Positions 1 to 8,035 of a DNA stretch of 64,000 nt are shown here, piece after piece; within the stretch, counting starts at the first letter, position 1, and each line of letters opens with the position of its first letter. This DNA is from Halobacillus alkaliphilus (GTDB taxonomy: Bacteria; Bacillota; Bacilli; Bacillales; Halobacillaceae): positions 1-64,000 of the forward strand of contig NZ_FOOG01000017.1 in the NCBI RefSeq assembly GCF_900113125.1, read 5' to 3'. The translations under genes were made by a program, and so were the position numbers. The notes under the pieces were generated by a model that saw only the letters and a program-made list of their open reading frames with translations, did no database searches and had not been told where the DNA came from.

Positions 1-365
1 AAAAGACACGCGGTGATACTCTTCTTGTGCACATCCATCCCACACACACGATCACTTATAACGTGCATAAGGGGCCGCCTCCTTTTGGAAAGTTGCAGCC
101 AGCCACTCCATTCGGAAACGTTACGTGTAATCTACCCTACGTGCTTCTCCGAGGAGAGCGACAATCCATGGTACACTTGCTTCCGAAGACCCGTCTCTGT
201 TACGAGTTCTAAGACATCACGCCATCTCGACCTTTGGTAGAAGTCGCTGACTGTACTCTTCTAATACCCGTTAGGAAACCATTTTCATATATCATGGTGC
301 GAAAAAATTAGCATGAATGTCTCTGTTAAACTTCCGTGTTGATTTTATGGCAAAGCTTCCATTAG
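1..365. other. Gene-free stretch, nothing recognised
   Basis: No reading frame here has a ribosome-binding site or a recognisable protein. The short frames contain many Arg, Ser and Cys residues and look like noise. I see no tRNA, terminator or repeat that matches the rest of the window. The palindromic repeat locus begins just after it. Confidence 0.5.
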
Positions 366-950
366 TTGAAGACTCAGTTTCTAGATATCTAGTTAGAGAG
401 TTAGGTCCTGTGGGGAACGACTCGTTTTCCGGCCCTGCACGACGCAGGGGCGTTGGACGTTGCCACAGGAGGTGGCTTCTTTGTCGAACCTTTTATGTGC
501 TGAGCCTCCACAAGCCCGGGGTCTTACCGATCATGTTTATCCCACAGGAGTCTCCCCGCTCCCCTCCGGACCTGGGCGAATCAGAAAATCGAAATGGGTT
601 TATCTTTCACCCGCTTGAAGAAAAATAACCACGTGGGTGTATTTTCTTTATTCAAGCTGAACAATGCGAGATAGTCTGTTATATAAGCATTTCAGGCAGG
701 TTAAGGAGGAGAGGACACTTTCTTTCCGAAGGGTCCGTTCTTCCTAATAAAGTTGGGCTGGTGGGGAAATGACGAGACTCCCATGGGAGAAGGGGCTAGG
801 TGAGATCCCGCAGGGAGTGAAGCGAGCGAGGAAGCTCACCGTTCCCCCATAGGAAAGGGAGTTATTTCCCCACCAGCCTTTTCCTCATATTGTAACGGAC
901 CCGGAATATCTCGAAACTGAGTCTTCCACAATCCGGCCCTATTGCGTAAT
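366..950. repeat. Palindromic repeat locus 1 (two modules)
   Basis: Two modules lie back to back. The first (about 366-600) begins with GACTCAGTTT and carries a GGTCC...GGACC palindrome with a CCCTGCACGACGCAGGG hairpin. The second (about 726-946) runs from GGTCCGTTC to AACGGACCC and contains the pair CTGGTGGGGAAAT / ATTTCCCCACCAG. The locus ends with TATCTCGAAACTGAGTC, the inverse of the opening motif. The same modules recur near 10.0-10.6, 21.7-21.9, 31.8-32.2 and 43.1-43.6 kb. Open frames inside, such as 317-628, are by-products of the repeat and have no ribosome site. Confidence 0.85.
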
Positions 951-990
951 GAGCCTTTTATGAAAAATCAACAATAAGCTTTAAAAAGCC

Positions 991-1377
991 TTAATTTATA
1001 ACGACAAGTTCATCGTGATCGAAACGTTTAACATCATCGACGAACACAATCTTCGTTTGCAAACGATAGGAATATGCTTGAGACGTAGGAGGAAGGTCTT
1101 CAGGAATCTGATAGTGAAAAGGTACTTCACGCTTTCCTTTTGGTTCCATTGTTTGAGACATTAATACGGTAGCGGCAGGGGCAATGACTTCTATTTTATG
1201 ATTCTTCGCTTCTCTTACAAAATCGCATTCCAATCGTTTAATTTTCTGCGGCAGCCATCCTCCATAAATGTGGAAAGACCCCTTCACTATGGCGCCTGGT
1301 ACAATCTGGTGAGATTGCAGCACTAAATCTACTTTCGGGGAACCGATTTTAAATAAGTTTAATAATGATTGAATCAC
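991..1377 (-). CDS. Spo0M-like arrestin-fold protein (short form)
   Basis: This is a 128-residue protein of the SpoOM (sporulation control) family. The opening stretch with KIGSPKVDLVL, then PGAIVKGSFHIYGG and REVPFHYQIPEDLPPTS, follows the N-terminal arrestin-like lobe of B. subtilis Spo0M. The usual protein is about 250 residues, so only one lobe is present. I chose the GTG at 1377 because AAGGAGG lies about 9 bases upstream; the longer frame to 1422 would place that site inside the gene. The gene sits at the end of a leader of about 285 nt carrying a manganese riboswitch, an unusual target for that switch. The family match is fairly sure; the function is unknown. Confidence 0.7.
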   Translation of the reverse strand: MIQSLLNLFKIGSPKVDLVLQSHQIVPGAIVKGSFHIYGGWLPQKIKRLECDFVREAKNHKIEVIAPAATVLMSQTMEPKGKREVPFHYQIPEDLPPTSQAYSYRLQTKIVFVDDVKRFDHDELVVIN

Positions 1378-1458
1378 GATCTGGATCCTCCTTAGGGTTT
1401 TTGATATTGATCCGAAAATCAACTTTCATTGAATGATACTCCTTCTTTTTTGTACATT

Positions 1459-1491
1459 AAAAAACCTTTACCATCGGTCTGGTAAAGGTTT
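1459..1491 (-). terminator. Riboswitch-controlled intrinsic terminator
   Basis: Read on the minus strand, AAACCTTTACC and GGTAAAGGTTT form an 11-bp stem followed by a run of six T. It sits between the riboswitch aptamer and the Spo0M-like gene, so it is the likely expression platform. Confidence 0.8.
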
Positions 1492-1509
1492 GGGATTCCA
1501 AATAAATAT

Positions 1510-1625
1510 ACCTTTACCGAATTGGCAAAGGTCTCGCAAACAACATAATGTTGTCAGTTAAGCCGGTGATGAATCATCACGTATTGTCGACATAACTGTA
1601 AGCTACTCCCCTTTGGAGTATTATA
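1510..1625 (-). ncRNA. yybP-ykoY manganese riboswitch
   Basis: On the minus strand this contains the hallmark segments of the yybP-ykoY (Mn2+) aptamer: AAAGGGGAGTAGC on the 5' side, GTCGAC, a CCGGCTTAACTGACAAC block with a short hairpin, and GCGAGACCTTTGCC on the 3' side. The 3' segment ACCTTTGCC can alternatively pair with the GGTAAAGGT just after it. That gives a switch between aptamer closure and an anti-aptamer hairpin, and the terminator follows. The family senses Mn2+ and usually controls manganese exporters or TerC-like proteins. Here the next gene is Spo0M-like. Confidence 0.88.
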
Positions 1626-1667
1626 AGCTCTTTATGAGCACAGTTTTTACTCGCTAACTGTAAATCT

Positions 1668-1696
1668 ATATTATTATATTTTTCCAACTCTGTCAA
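1668..1696 (-). promoter_or_regulatory. SigA-type promoter for the riboswitch transcript
   Basis: On the minus strand, TTGACA (1696-1691), a 17-base spacer, then TAATAT (1673-1668). Transcription would start near 1661, just upstream of the manganese riboswitch. Confidence 0.7.
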
Positions 1697-1982
1697 TTTA
1701 TTTTTTGAAAATTCTTTTATCGGACGCGCCTGAATTTAGTTAAGGAGCGGTTGGTAAGGCGGAATTGACAGTTGCGCCACTCCTGCAGATAAGTATAGAC
1801 TAGTGAGACTCTGGGAGATGAAGAGATAGCGCTGAAAAAATTTTAAAATCATCAAGTCAGAAGACAGCTTAAGTGTTGATGAAGCAAAATCGATGAGGCG
1901 TGCATATTAAATCACACCCGGCATAATTACCAATGGTCCTTCAGACGACAAAACGTAAAATAATTAGTTAGGAGAATGAAAT
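1697..1982. other. Intergenic, no gene seen
   Basis: No supported gene or RNA is visible between the riboswitch promoter and the next gene. The last bases hold the ribosome site TTAGGAGAATG of the SDR gene at 1983. Confidence 0.5.
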
Positions 1983-2723
1983 ATGCCCGATTTAACCAAT
2001 CAAGTCACCCTGATTACCGGTGCTAATCGAGGTCAGGGGAAAGCGATGGCCGAACATTTGGCTGAACTGGGGAGCCTTGTGATAGTTGCTGCCCGGGATT
2101 ATACTCAAGCAATGGAAACAGCTGAAGAAATTGGAAAAGAGAGGGCTTTTCCAGTGCAGTTGGATGTTATCAGTGAAGAAGAGTGGAAAGAAGCAGTAAG
2201 TCTGATCATTACAAGGTTCGGCCGAATTGATACTCTTATTAATAATGCTGGAATCCTTATACGTAAACCTTTCAGTCAACTCACAATAGAAGAATATCAA
2301 CAGTTAATTAATGTGAATCAGCTCGGAGTATTCATCGGCATGCAAACTGTTACACCTTACATGGAAAAACAGAATAAGGGCTCAATCATTAATAACTTAT
2401 CCATTTCGTCTTTTGCTCCTATCAGCCGTTCTTCAGCTTATGCTGCAACTAAGGCAGCAGTAGTGGCCATGTCTAAATCTGCGGCAATTGAATTAGGACC
2501 TAAAGGCATTCGAGTCAATATGATTCATCCCGGGGGGATCGAAACCGAAATGGCTACTCAGGGAAAAGGAGTTCCAGAATCCTATCAAGATATTCCGTTA
2601 GGGCGTATTGGACAGCCTATAGAAATAGCCAGAGTGGCAGCCTTTCTTGCTTCGGATGAAAGTTCATACTGCACAGGGACGGAAATTGTTGTAGATGGGG
2701 GAATGACACTTGGGACCTCTTGA
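1983..2723 (+). CDS. SDR-family oxidoreductase
   Basis: This is a 246-residue classical short-chain dehydrogenase/reductase, NAD(P)-dependent and cytoplasmic. The Rossmann motif TGANRGQG is at residues 12-19, NNAG at 87-90, and the catalytic set S140, Y153 and K157 (YAATK) is intact. The C-terminal DGGM is typical of the FabG and glucose-1-dehydrogenase-like group. The start is supported by TAGGAG ten bases upstream. It stands alone, with no close same-strand partner, so the substrate cannot be deduced. Confidence 0.85.
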   Translation: MPDLTNQVTLITGANRGQGKAMAEHLAELGSLVIVAARDYTQAMETAEEIGKERAFPVQLDVISEEEWKEAVSLIITRFGRIDTLINNAGILIRKPFSQLTIEEYQQLINVNQLGVFIGMQTVTPYMEKQNKGSIINNLSISSFAPISRSSAYAATKAAVVAMSKSAAIELGPKGIRVNMIHPGGIETEMATQGKGVPESYQDIPLGRIGQPIEIARVAAFLASDESSYCTGTEIVVDGGMTLGTS

Positions 2724-2899
2724 TATAAAGAGGCCAAATTGTCATGTATTTTCTAGTTACCAAATCTGCCAATTAAAGGAAAGTTTTGTTTAAATAACAT
2801 CACGAATTAATTAAGTTTTTGTAACAGTAAGACGTATTTTGTAGATCTATGGTATGATAACTTAGGTTTTGAAATTATATAATAATAAGGATGATCATT

Positions 2900-4024
2900 A
2901 TGCAGAAAGATAGAATTGAATCTATCTATTTTTTAAGGCTGTTTGCCATGCTGATGGTTGTACTGGTTCATACTACAGGTGTTTTTCAATCCGTCTTTTC
3001 TGAAGGAAGTACAGAGTTTGGAATTTATCATTTTATCAATCGGATCATACGATTAGAAGCCGGTATATTCATCATGATTACAGCCATGGTATTTTTCTAT
3101 AAATATATGGATGAAAAAATGACGGTATCAGAATTGAAAGATTACTATAAAAAGCGGGCGCTTTATATCGTGGTTCCCTACCTTTTATGGGCGTTATTTT
3201 ATGAAGCTTTCTCTCTTTATATTGGAGCAGTTCCTCTTAATTTTGCAGAGATGACCTGGAGGATCATTCAAGGAGAATCTTTTTACCAGCTTCACTTTAT
3301 ATTCTTAATTGTGCAATTTTATCTGGTATTTCCTATCATTCTTTTTGTTGCACAGAAAGTTCCTGTGTTTAGAAAGTATATGTGGGTATTTGGAATTGCT
3401 ATAGAAATTGGATACTATTTCTTTGACCAGACGTTCCAGTTGATTCCGTTTTCCATCTTCCTAAGTTCTCTGGGACCTTACCTGCTGGGTGCGTGGATTG
3501 GTACGTATTATAAGGAGCAGCGTTCTCTTATTTATAAAAAGACGAACGCGGCTTGGGCCGTTTTTGCATTGGCCGCCGGTGTTACTACCGTGTTCTTACA
3601 CTACCATTTATACACGGTTTCCACGTTTGCCCTTCCCGGGTATATTTATTTAGTTATGAACCTTTCATACATTCTAAGTGGAAGCTATATATTGTTCCGA
3701 TTGACCGAAGTTGTCTGTGACAAATGGCCGGGCATTATTCCGTACGTTCAGCGTGTTGCTGTGTATTCTTTTGGGTTTTATCTGCTGCACCCTTTCATCT
3801 TAAAAGTTGTGGCTCAATTCATCCCTGCGCCTGAGGGATATTGGTTCCACGTGTTTATTCTTCTTAGATACGTGAGTACGATCGTCCTTTGTTACTTGGT
3901 CATCTGGTTAACGCATAAGTACTTCCTGCGTCCTGGGTTAATCTTTGGAAAGCTTCCCAGAACAGCACCTTCAATCCTGGAATCTCCAGAGATTTCAATG
4001 GGGAGTCAGAGAACAGGAACTTAA
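2900..4024 (+). CDS. Acyltransferase 3 family membrane protein
   Basis: This is an integral membrane protein of about 374 residues with roughly ten hydrophobic segments. It belongs to the acyltransferase-3 (OafA/NodX-like) family, which O-acylates cell-surface or exported carbohydrates. The N-terminal YFLRLFAMLMVVLVHTTG segment carries the family's conserved R and H in helix 1. The ATG at 2900 is preferred over the one at 2891 because AAGGA lies about 8 bases before it and would touch the earlier ATG. It is monocistronic, with a terminator directly downstream. The acceptor substrate is unknown. Confidence 0.8.
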   Translation: MQKDRIESIYFLRLFAMLMVVLVHTTGVFQSVFSEGSTEFGIYHFINRIIRLEAGIFIMITAMVFFYKYMDEKMTVSELKDYYKKRALYIVVPYLLWALFYEAFSLYIGAVPLNFAEMTWRIIQGESFYQLHFIFLIVQFYLVFPIILFVAQKVPVFRKYMWVFGIAIEIGYYFFDQTFQLIPFSIFLSSLGPYLLGAWIGTYYKEQRSLIYKKTNAAWAVFALAAGVTTVFLHYHLYTVSTFALPGYIYLVMNLSYILSGSYILFRLTEVVCDKWPGIIPYVQRVAVYSFGFYLLHPFILKVVAQFIPAPEGYWFHVFILLRYVSTIVLCYLVIWLTHKYFLRPGLIFGKLPRTAPSILESPEISMGSQRTGT

Positions 4025-4040
4025 AAATTAAGGCTTTTCA

Positions 4041-4076
4041 AAAGGCACACTCGCTTATGAGTGTGCCTTTTTATTT
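4041..4076 (+). terminator. Terminator after acyltransferase gene
   Basis: AAAGGCACACTC and GAGTGTGCCTTT form a 12-bp stem with the loop GCTTAT, followed by TTATTT. Confidence 0.85.
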
Positions 4077-4102
4077 GAAAAACTGCTTATACATCTATTA
4101 AT

Positions 4103-4128
4103 CCTCCATTGAAGGAGGTTCTTTTTTT
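4103..4128 (+). terminator. Second short terminator-like hairpin
   Basis: CCTCC...GGAGG stem-loop followed by TTCTTTTTTT, between the acyltransferase gene and nadE. Confidence 0.5.
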
Positions 4129-4224
4129 AAAACTTTCCTGCCCATCAATCATAAACAAGGTTTATATTATATCGGAATAAGGAAGAGAACCCATATAGTG
4201 TAAATAATGAAGGGGGAAATAAGG

Positions 4225-4974
4225 ATGCAGGAAAGAATAGAGTATTTAACCGAATGGTTACAAGTAAAGGTAAAAGAAGCAGGAGCGGATGGAGCACTCG
4301 TAGGTATTAGCGGCGGTATTGACTCGGCTGTTGTTTCATACTTAATTAAACGGGCATTTCCTGAAAACTCTTTAGGCGTACTGCTCCCTATTAACAAAGA
4401 AGTAAAAGACCAGACCGATGCTCTGAATGTAGTAGAGGACGCTGGCCTTGAGTATGTAGGAATTAATCTGACATCGTCTTATGAAACGACGTATGCAACT
4501 ATTCAGGAAGAACTCGAAAAAAAGGGTGACTGGAATAATGATAAATCCCAATTAGGTGGAGCAAACCTTCAGGCTCGTCTGCGTATGAGCACGCTTTACG
4601 CCGTTGCTAATAACTATAATTATCTAGTCGTAGGCACAGATAATGCTCCAGAAGATTATACAGGTTACTTTACGAAGTACGGAGACGGAGGCGTTGACTT
4701 AGTCCCTCTTATTAATATGAGAAAAGAAGAAGTAAGGGAAATGGCCAAGGCACTAAACGTAACTGATGCCATTATTCATAAGAAACCGAGTGCAGAGTTA
4801 TGGGAAGGGCAGTCCGATGAAGAAGAACTTGGTCTTTCCTATGACACTATAGACGCTTACTTGCGTGGAGAACAAATCGACCCAGAGGATGAAAAACTCT
4901 TGAAGGATCTGCATGAGAAAACAGAGCATAAGCGTCAGATTCCAGCAGGTCCGGAAAAATACAACGGAAAGTGA
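4225..4974 (+). CDS. nadE: NH3-dependent NAD(+) synthetase NadE
   Basis: NadE amidates deamido-NAD+ with ammonia and ATP in the last step of NAD synthesis. The N-type ATP pyrophosphatase motif GISGGIDSA is at about residues 28-36. The family segments LQARLRMSTLYAVAN and VGTDNAPEDYTGYFTKYGDGG are present. Length (249 residues) is normal for the stand-alone enzyme lacking a glutaminase domain. The start at 4225 is chosen because AGGGGG lies about 9 bases upstream; the ATG at 4207 overlaps that site. A nicotinamidase-like gene follows after 10 bp, suggesting one pyridine-nucleotide operon. Confidence 0.93.
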   Translation: MQERIEYLTEWLQVKVKEAGADGALVGISGGIDSAVVSYLIKRAFPENSLGVLLPINKEVKDQTDALNVVEDAGLEYVGINLTSSYETTYATIQEELEKKGDWNNDKSQLGGANLQARLRMSTLYAVANNYNYLVVGTDNAPEDYTGYFTKYGDGGVDLVPLINMRKEEVREMAKALNVTDAIIHKKPSAELWEGQSDEEELGLSYDTIDAYLRGEQIDPEDEKLLKDLHEKTEHKRQIPAGPEKYNGK

Positions 4975-4984
4975 GTTTTGTTAA

Positions 4985-5542
4985 ATGAAAAATGATACAG
5001 CGCTCATTATCATAGATATGATCAATAAAATGGATTTTAGCGGAGGCGAGGATCTCCTGGAGAATACAAAACCTATGGTGGAAAATCTCCGTTCCTTTAA
5101 AAAAGAAGCTCAAAAAGAAGGCTTACCCGTTATCTATGTTAATGATAACTTTGGCCTTTGGCAGGATAATGTGTCCGATTTGATTGATGAATGCAGGAAA
5201 GGACAGGGAGAACCTGTGATCAATCAAATCCTTCCAGATGAAGATGACTATTTCATTATCAAACCTAAACATTCTGGATTTTTTGGTACTCAGCTGGATA
5301 TTCTTCTCAACCAATTAGGTGTAAAAAACCTTATTTTAACTGGAATTGCCGGAGATATTTGTGTATTATTTACAGCTAATGACGGGTACATGCGGGAGTA
5401 TAATTTGTGGGTTCCGGAAGATTGCACTGCCTCAGAAAAAGCAGAAGGAAATGAAAATGCTCTTAAAATTATTGAACGTTCCCTGTTTACAAGTACCGCA
5501 CCAACGACTGAAGAAAATTATCAATCAATTTTTGAAGATTGA
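4985..5542 (+). CDS. Isochorismatase-family (nicotinamidase-like) cysteine hydrolase
   Basis: This 185-residue cytoplasmic hydrolase of the isochorismatase superfamily has the catalytic triad D11 (ALIIIDMIN), K95 (KPKHSGF) and C126 (GIAGDICVLFTA). The cis-peptide segment before the cysteine is present. Placement 10 bp after nadE fits a nicotinamidase converting nicotinamide to nicotinate for NAD salvage, but the metal-binding histidines of classical PncA are not evident. The substrate assignment is therefore an inference from context. Confidence 0.8.
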   Translation: MKNDTALIIIDMINKMDFSGGEDLLENTKPMVENLRSFKKEAQKEGLPVIYVNDNFGLWQDNVSDLIDECRKGQGEPVINQILPDEDDYFIIKPKHSGFFGTQLDILLNQLGVKNLILTGIAGDICVLFTANDGYMREYNLWVPEDCTASEKAEGNENALKIIERSLFTSTAPTTEENYQSIFED

Positions 5543-5612
5543 CATTTTTATTTCCACGGCATATATTTGTAAAAGGAGCAGACTTCTGTTCCGCCAACAA
5601 CATCCTTATCAA

Positions 5613-5817
5613 TAAGAGGAGAATGATTTATGAGTGTGGTTGTTCTTAACTAATCCGTAATTGGATAGAGTCCTGATCAAAGGAATGGGAAAGGCGTGGA
5701 TCTGACACGTCTTGTTTGTAAACCCATTTTTCAGGAACAGTTAAGAACAAGCATAAGCGTAGCACGTTGAGGATAGAAACGAAGCTATGACTGGCTTATT
5801 CAGTCATAGCTTTTTTA
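5613..5817 (+). ncRNA. Structured RNA, possible 6S-like or leader RNA
   Basis: Nested pairings are visible: TTGTTCTTAACT (5640-5651) with AGTTAAGAACAA (5739-5750), then TCCTG with CAGGA, AATGGG with CCCATT, and GGCGTG with CACGTC. An ATCC/GGAT side hairpin adds to this, and an intrinsic terminator closes the unit. TTATG/CATAA extends the outer helix. This rod-like shape and a size near 200 nt would suit a 6S-type RNA, but I cannot match it to a family by sequence. A 7-codon ORF with a good ribosome site (ATG at 5630) overlaps the 5' arm, so an attenuator leader is the other option. Confidence 0.45.
5630..5653 (+). CDS. Possible 7-codon leader peptide
   Basis: ATG at 5630 encodes MSVVVLN then TAA. 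GAGGAG ends 8 bases upstream, an ideal ribosome-site spacing. The codons form the 5' arm of the 12-bp helix described above, so translation would melt that helix. Such an arrangement is typical of attenuators, but the ORF is short enough to be coincidental. Confidence 0.3.
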   Translation: MSVVVLN

Positions 5818-5818
5818 T
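5782..5818 (+). terminator. Terminator ending the structured RNA
   Basis: AAGCTATGACTG and CAGTCATAGCTT form a 12-bp perfect stem with the loop GCTTATT, followed by T-rich sequence. Confidence 0.9.
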
Positions 5819-5872
5819 ATTCTCTGTTGGCGGAATAGGATCCTTCACTTATAAGTGAGGTCTGTTCTAATC

Positions 5873-5912
5873 AAGCCACGGCGAGCGTATCTGCTTGCCG
5901 TGGCTTTTTTTA
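5873..5912 (+). terminator. Second strong terminator
   Basis: AAGCCACGGC and GCCGTGGCTT form a 10-bp stem followed by a run of T. It insulates the MutS-like gene from upstream transcription. Confidence 0.88.
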
Positions 5913-6043
5913 TTGGCAGAGAAAGGATGCAGCGTAAACTTGGTTGATTTTCTAAATACCTTTTGCCATCCAGCTACCTGCCTTATAGTCCATTTTAGAA
6001 AACTAACATGGACGTGTAAGAATCCATTAAGGAGGAGTCAACA

Positions 6044-7960
6044 TTGAACGAACGAACGTATCAGACATTAGAATTTTTTGAAATATTGAAAACGGTGAGC
6101 CGTCTGGCTTTTACAAAGCTCGGCAAAGAATCGATTGAATCCTTACGGCCAGTACGTAACGTTAAAGCTATAAACCGCTGGCATGAAGAGGTGAAAGAGG
6201 CTGTAGCTATTTTAAACACAAGTGGAAACATCCCCATCCATACACTGGAAGATGTAACGGATATGCTTGAACAAGGAAAAAAAGGGATGTTCATTCGAGC
6301 GAACCAATTTTCAGCTTTGCTTTCATTTCTGGATCATTGTACAAAGTTGAAGCGTTTTATGAAGGATAAAGAGGTTATTGCCCCGACAATCAGTCTGTAT
6401 GCTTCCTCCATTTCTGACTTAAGCAGACTGGAGGAGGATATCCACCGTGTGATCCGTCACGGGCAGGTAGATGATTATGCTTCTAAGAATTTAGCTAAGA
6501 TCCGAAAGCAAATTCAAACGAAGCAAAGCCGATTGAAGGAAAGGACAGAGGCTCAGGCAAAAAAATATAAAATGATTATGCAGGAGCCAAGACCCGTCGA
6601 GAAAGATGGGCGCTGGACTCTTCCGATTAAAAGAGAAAACCGGAACAAAATCAAAGGAGGCGTTGTCGATCAGTCTGCTTCAGGAGCAACCCTTTTTGTT
6701 GAACCAGAAGAGCTTGCCAATCTTCAGGAGGATTTGCAGTTACTGCGCATGAGTGAAGAACATGAGGTAGAGCAGATCCTTTATACAATGACCGCAGAAG
6801 TGCTGAACTACGAGTCTGAGTTGAATCTTGCCATGGAAACCATGCATGAGTATGACGTTATTTTTGCTAAGGGGAAATACAGCCGTATGATCAGCGGGAC
6901 TGCACCGGAATTTACCGAAGACTTTACGCTTCGTGTCAGCAGGGCGAGACACCCAATGCTTGGCGAGAAGGCAGTTCCTCTAAGTATTCAAATGAATGCA
7001 GAAGACCAGGCTTTACTCATTACGGGGCCTAATACAGGAGGAAAAACTGTAACGCTGAAGACGGTAGGGTTGCTCTGTCTGATGGCTCAGTCCGGCCTTC
7101 CGATCCCGGCAGAGAAGGGAAGTGTACTACCAATTTTTCAGCAGATTTTTGTGGATATTGGAGATGGGCAAAGCATAGAGGAGAACTTAAGTACCTTTAG
7201 TTCAAGACTAGTTAACTTAATCGATATTTTAAGAGAAGCGAATGATCATTCTCTGCTTTTACTAGATGAAATTGGATCAGGGACGGATCCTGGGGAAGGG
7301 ATGGGGCTTGCGACAGCCATACTCGATAAGCTCTCGGAAAAAGGAGCAACAATCCTTGCGACCACACATTATAGTGAAATGAAGGAGTACGCCAGGAATA
7401 AGCCCGGATTTATGAATGGAGCTATGGAATTTGACCTTGAAACGCTTAAGCCAACCTACCGGCTGCTTCTTGGAACCTCGGGGAGGAGTCAGGCTTTTGA
7501 TATTGCTCATAAATTAGGTCTTCATCCTGAGATTTTAAATCAGGCGTACTCGATCACTTATAAGCAGGAGGGAGATTTTCAGGTTAGTGATCAGAAATTA
7601 AAGGAAGCAGAATACAATCGCCAGGCAGCCGTAAACCGTTACAGAAGAGGTAAAACCTCCAGGGTACCTGTGAGCGAGAAGCCGCATTTTCAAATGGGGG
7701 ATAATGTGATTATTCAGGCTACAGGTGAGACCGCCATTGTATATAAAGGTCCAGATCAAACTGGCAGCTATGTGGTTCAGGTGAAAGGAGAGAAATTCAC
7801 CTACAATCACAAACGCCTTAAGCTACACATTCGTGCTGAAGATTTATATCCAGAGGATTACGACTTTGATATTATCTTCAAGTCCAAAGATTACCGAAAA
7901 GTGCGGAAGCAGCTGGATAGGAAACATGTAGAGGGACTGATCCTGGAGGAAGAAGATTGA
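6044..7960 (+). CDS. MutS2-like DNA-binding ATPase lacking Smr domain
   Basis: This 638-residue protein belongs to the MutS superfamily, closest to MutS2. The MutS core/clamp region occupies roughly 20-300. The ABC-type ATPase has Walker A GPNTGGKT near 328-335 and Walker B LLLLDEIGSGTD near 405-416, followed by the switch TTHYSEMK. MutS2 is normally about 780 residues and ends in an Smr nuclease domain. Here the protein ends around RKHVEGLILEEED with no Smr motif, so it may bind branched DNA without cutting it. The TTG start is set by AAGGAGGAG about 8 bases upstream. It is preceded by two terminators, so it has its own promoter. Confidence 0.85.
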   Translation: MNERTYQTLEFFEILKTVSRLAFTKLGKESIESLRPVRNVKAINRWHEEVKEAVAILNTSGNIPIHTLEDVTDMLEQGKKGMFIRANQFSALLSFLDHCTKLKRFMKDKEVIAPTISLYASSISDLSRLEEDIHRVIRHGQVDDYASKNLAKIRKQIQTKQSRLKERTEAQAKKYKMIMQEPRPVEKDGRWTLPIKRENRNKIKGGVVDQSASGATLFVEPEELANLQEDLQLLRMSEEHEVEQILYTMTAEVLNYESELNLAMETMHEYDVIFAKGKYSRMISGTAPEFTEDFTLRVSRARHPMLGEKAVPLSIQMNAEDQALLITGPNTGGKTVTLKTVGLLCLMAQSGLPIPAEKGSVLPIFQQIFVDIGDGQSIEENLSTFSSRLVNLIDILREANDHSLLLLDEIGSGTDPGEGMGLATAILDKLSEKGATILATTHYSEMKEYARNKPGFMNGAMEFDLETLKPTYRLLLGTSGRSQAFDIAHKLGLHPEILNQAYSITYKQEGDFQVSDQKLKEAEYNRQAAVNRYRRGKTSRVPVSEKPHFQMGDNVIIQATGETAIVYKGPDQTGSYVVQVKGEKFTYNHKRLKLHIRAEDLYPEDYDFDIIFKSKDYRKVRKQLDRKHVEGLILEEED

Positions 7961-8035
7961 GGCCTGCATATTTCTAGGAGGTAATCGAGTTCCCGTGCTA
8001 TGATGAAGGTAAATAAAGCAATAAAGGTGGGCATC

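Larger units (their letters stand above)
5543..6043. other. Structured non-coding interval
   Basis: This stretch holds the structured RNA candidate (5613-5817), two strong terminators, and a long-range 11-bp inverted repeat (TTCCGCCAACA near 5589 and TGTTGGCGGAA near 5825). Near 5850 there is a small CACTTATAAGTG palindrome. Just before 6044 lies the ribosome site AAGGAGGAG of the MutS-like gene. No longer protein-coding frame is supported. Confidence 0.6.

Noticed and set aside
317-628. 103-codon ORF
   Set aside because: It lies inside a palindromic repeat that recurs at other loci, has no ribosome-binding site, and similar frames appear in each repeat copy. It is a by-product of the repeat.
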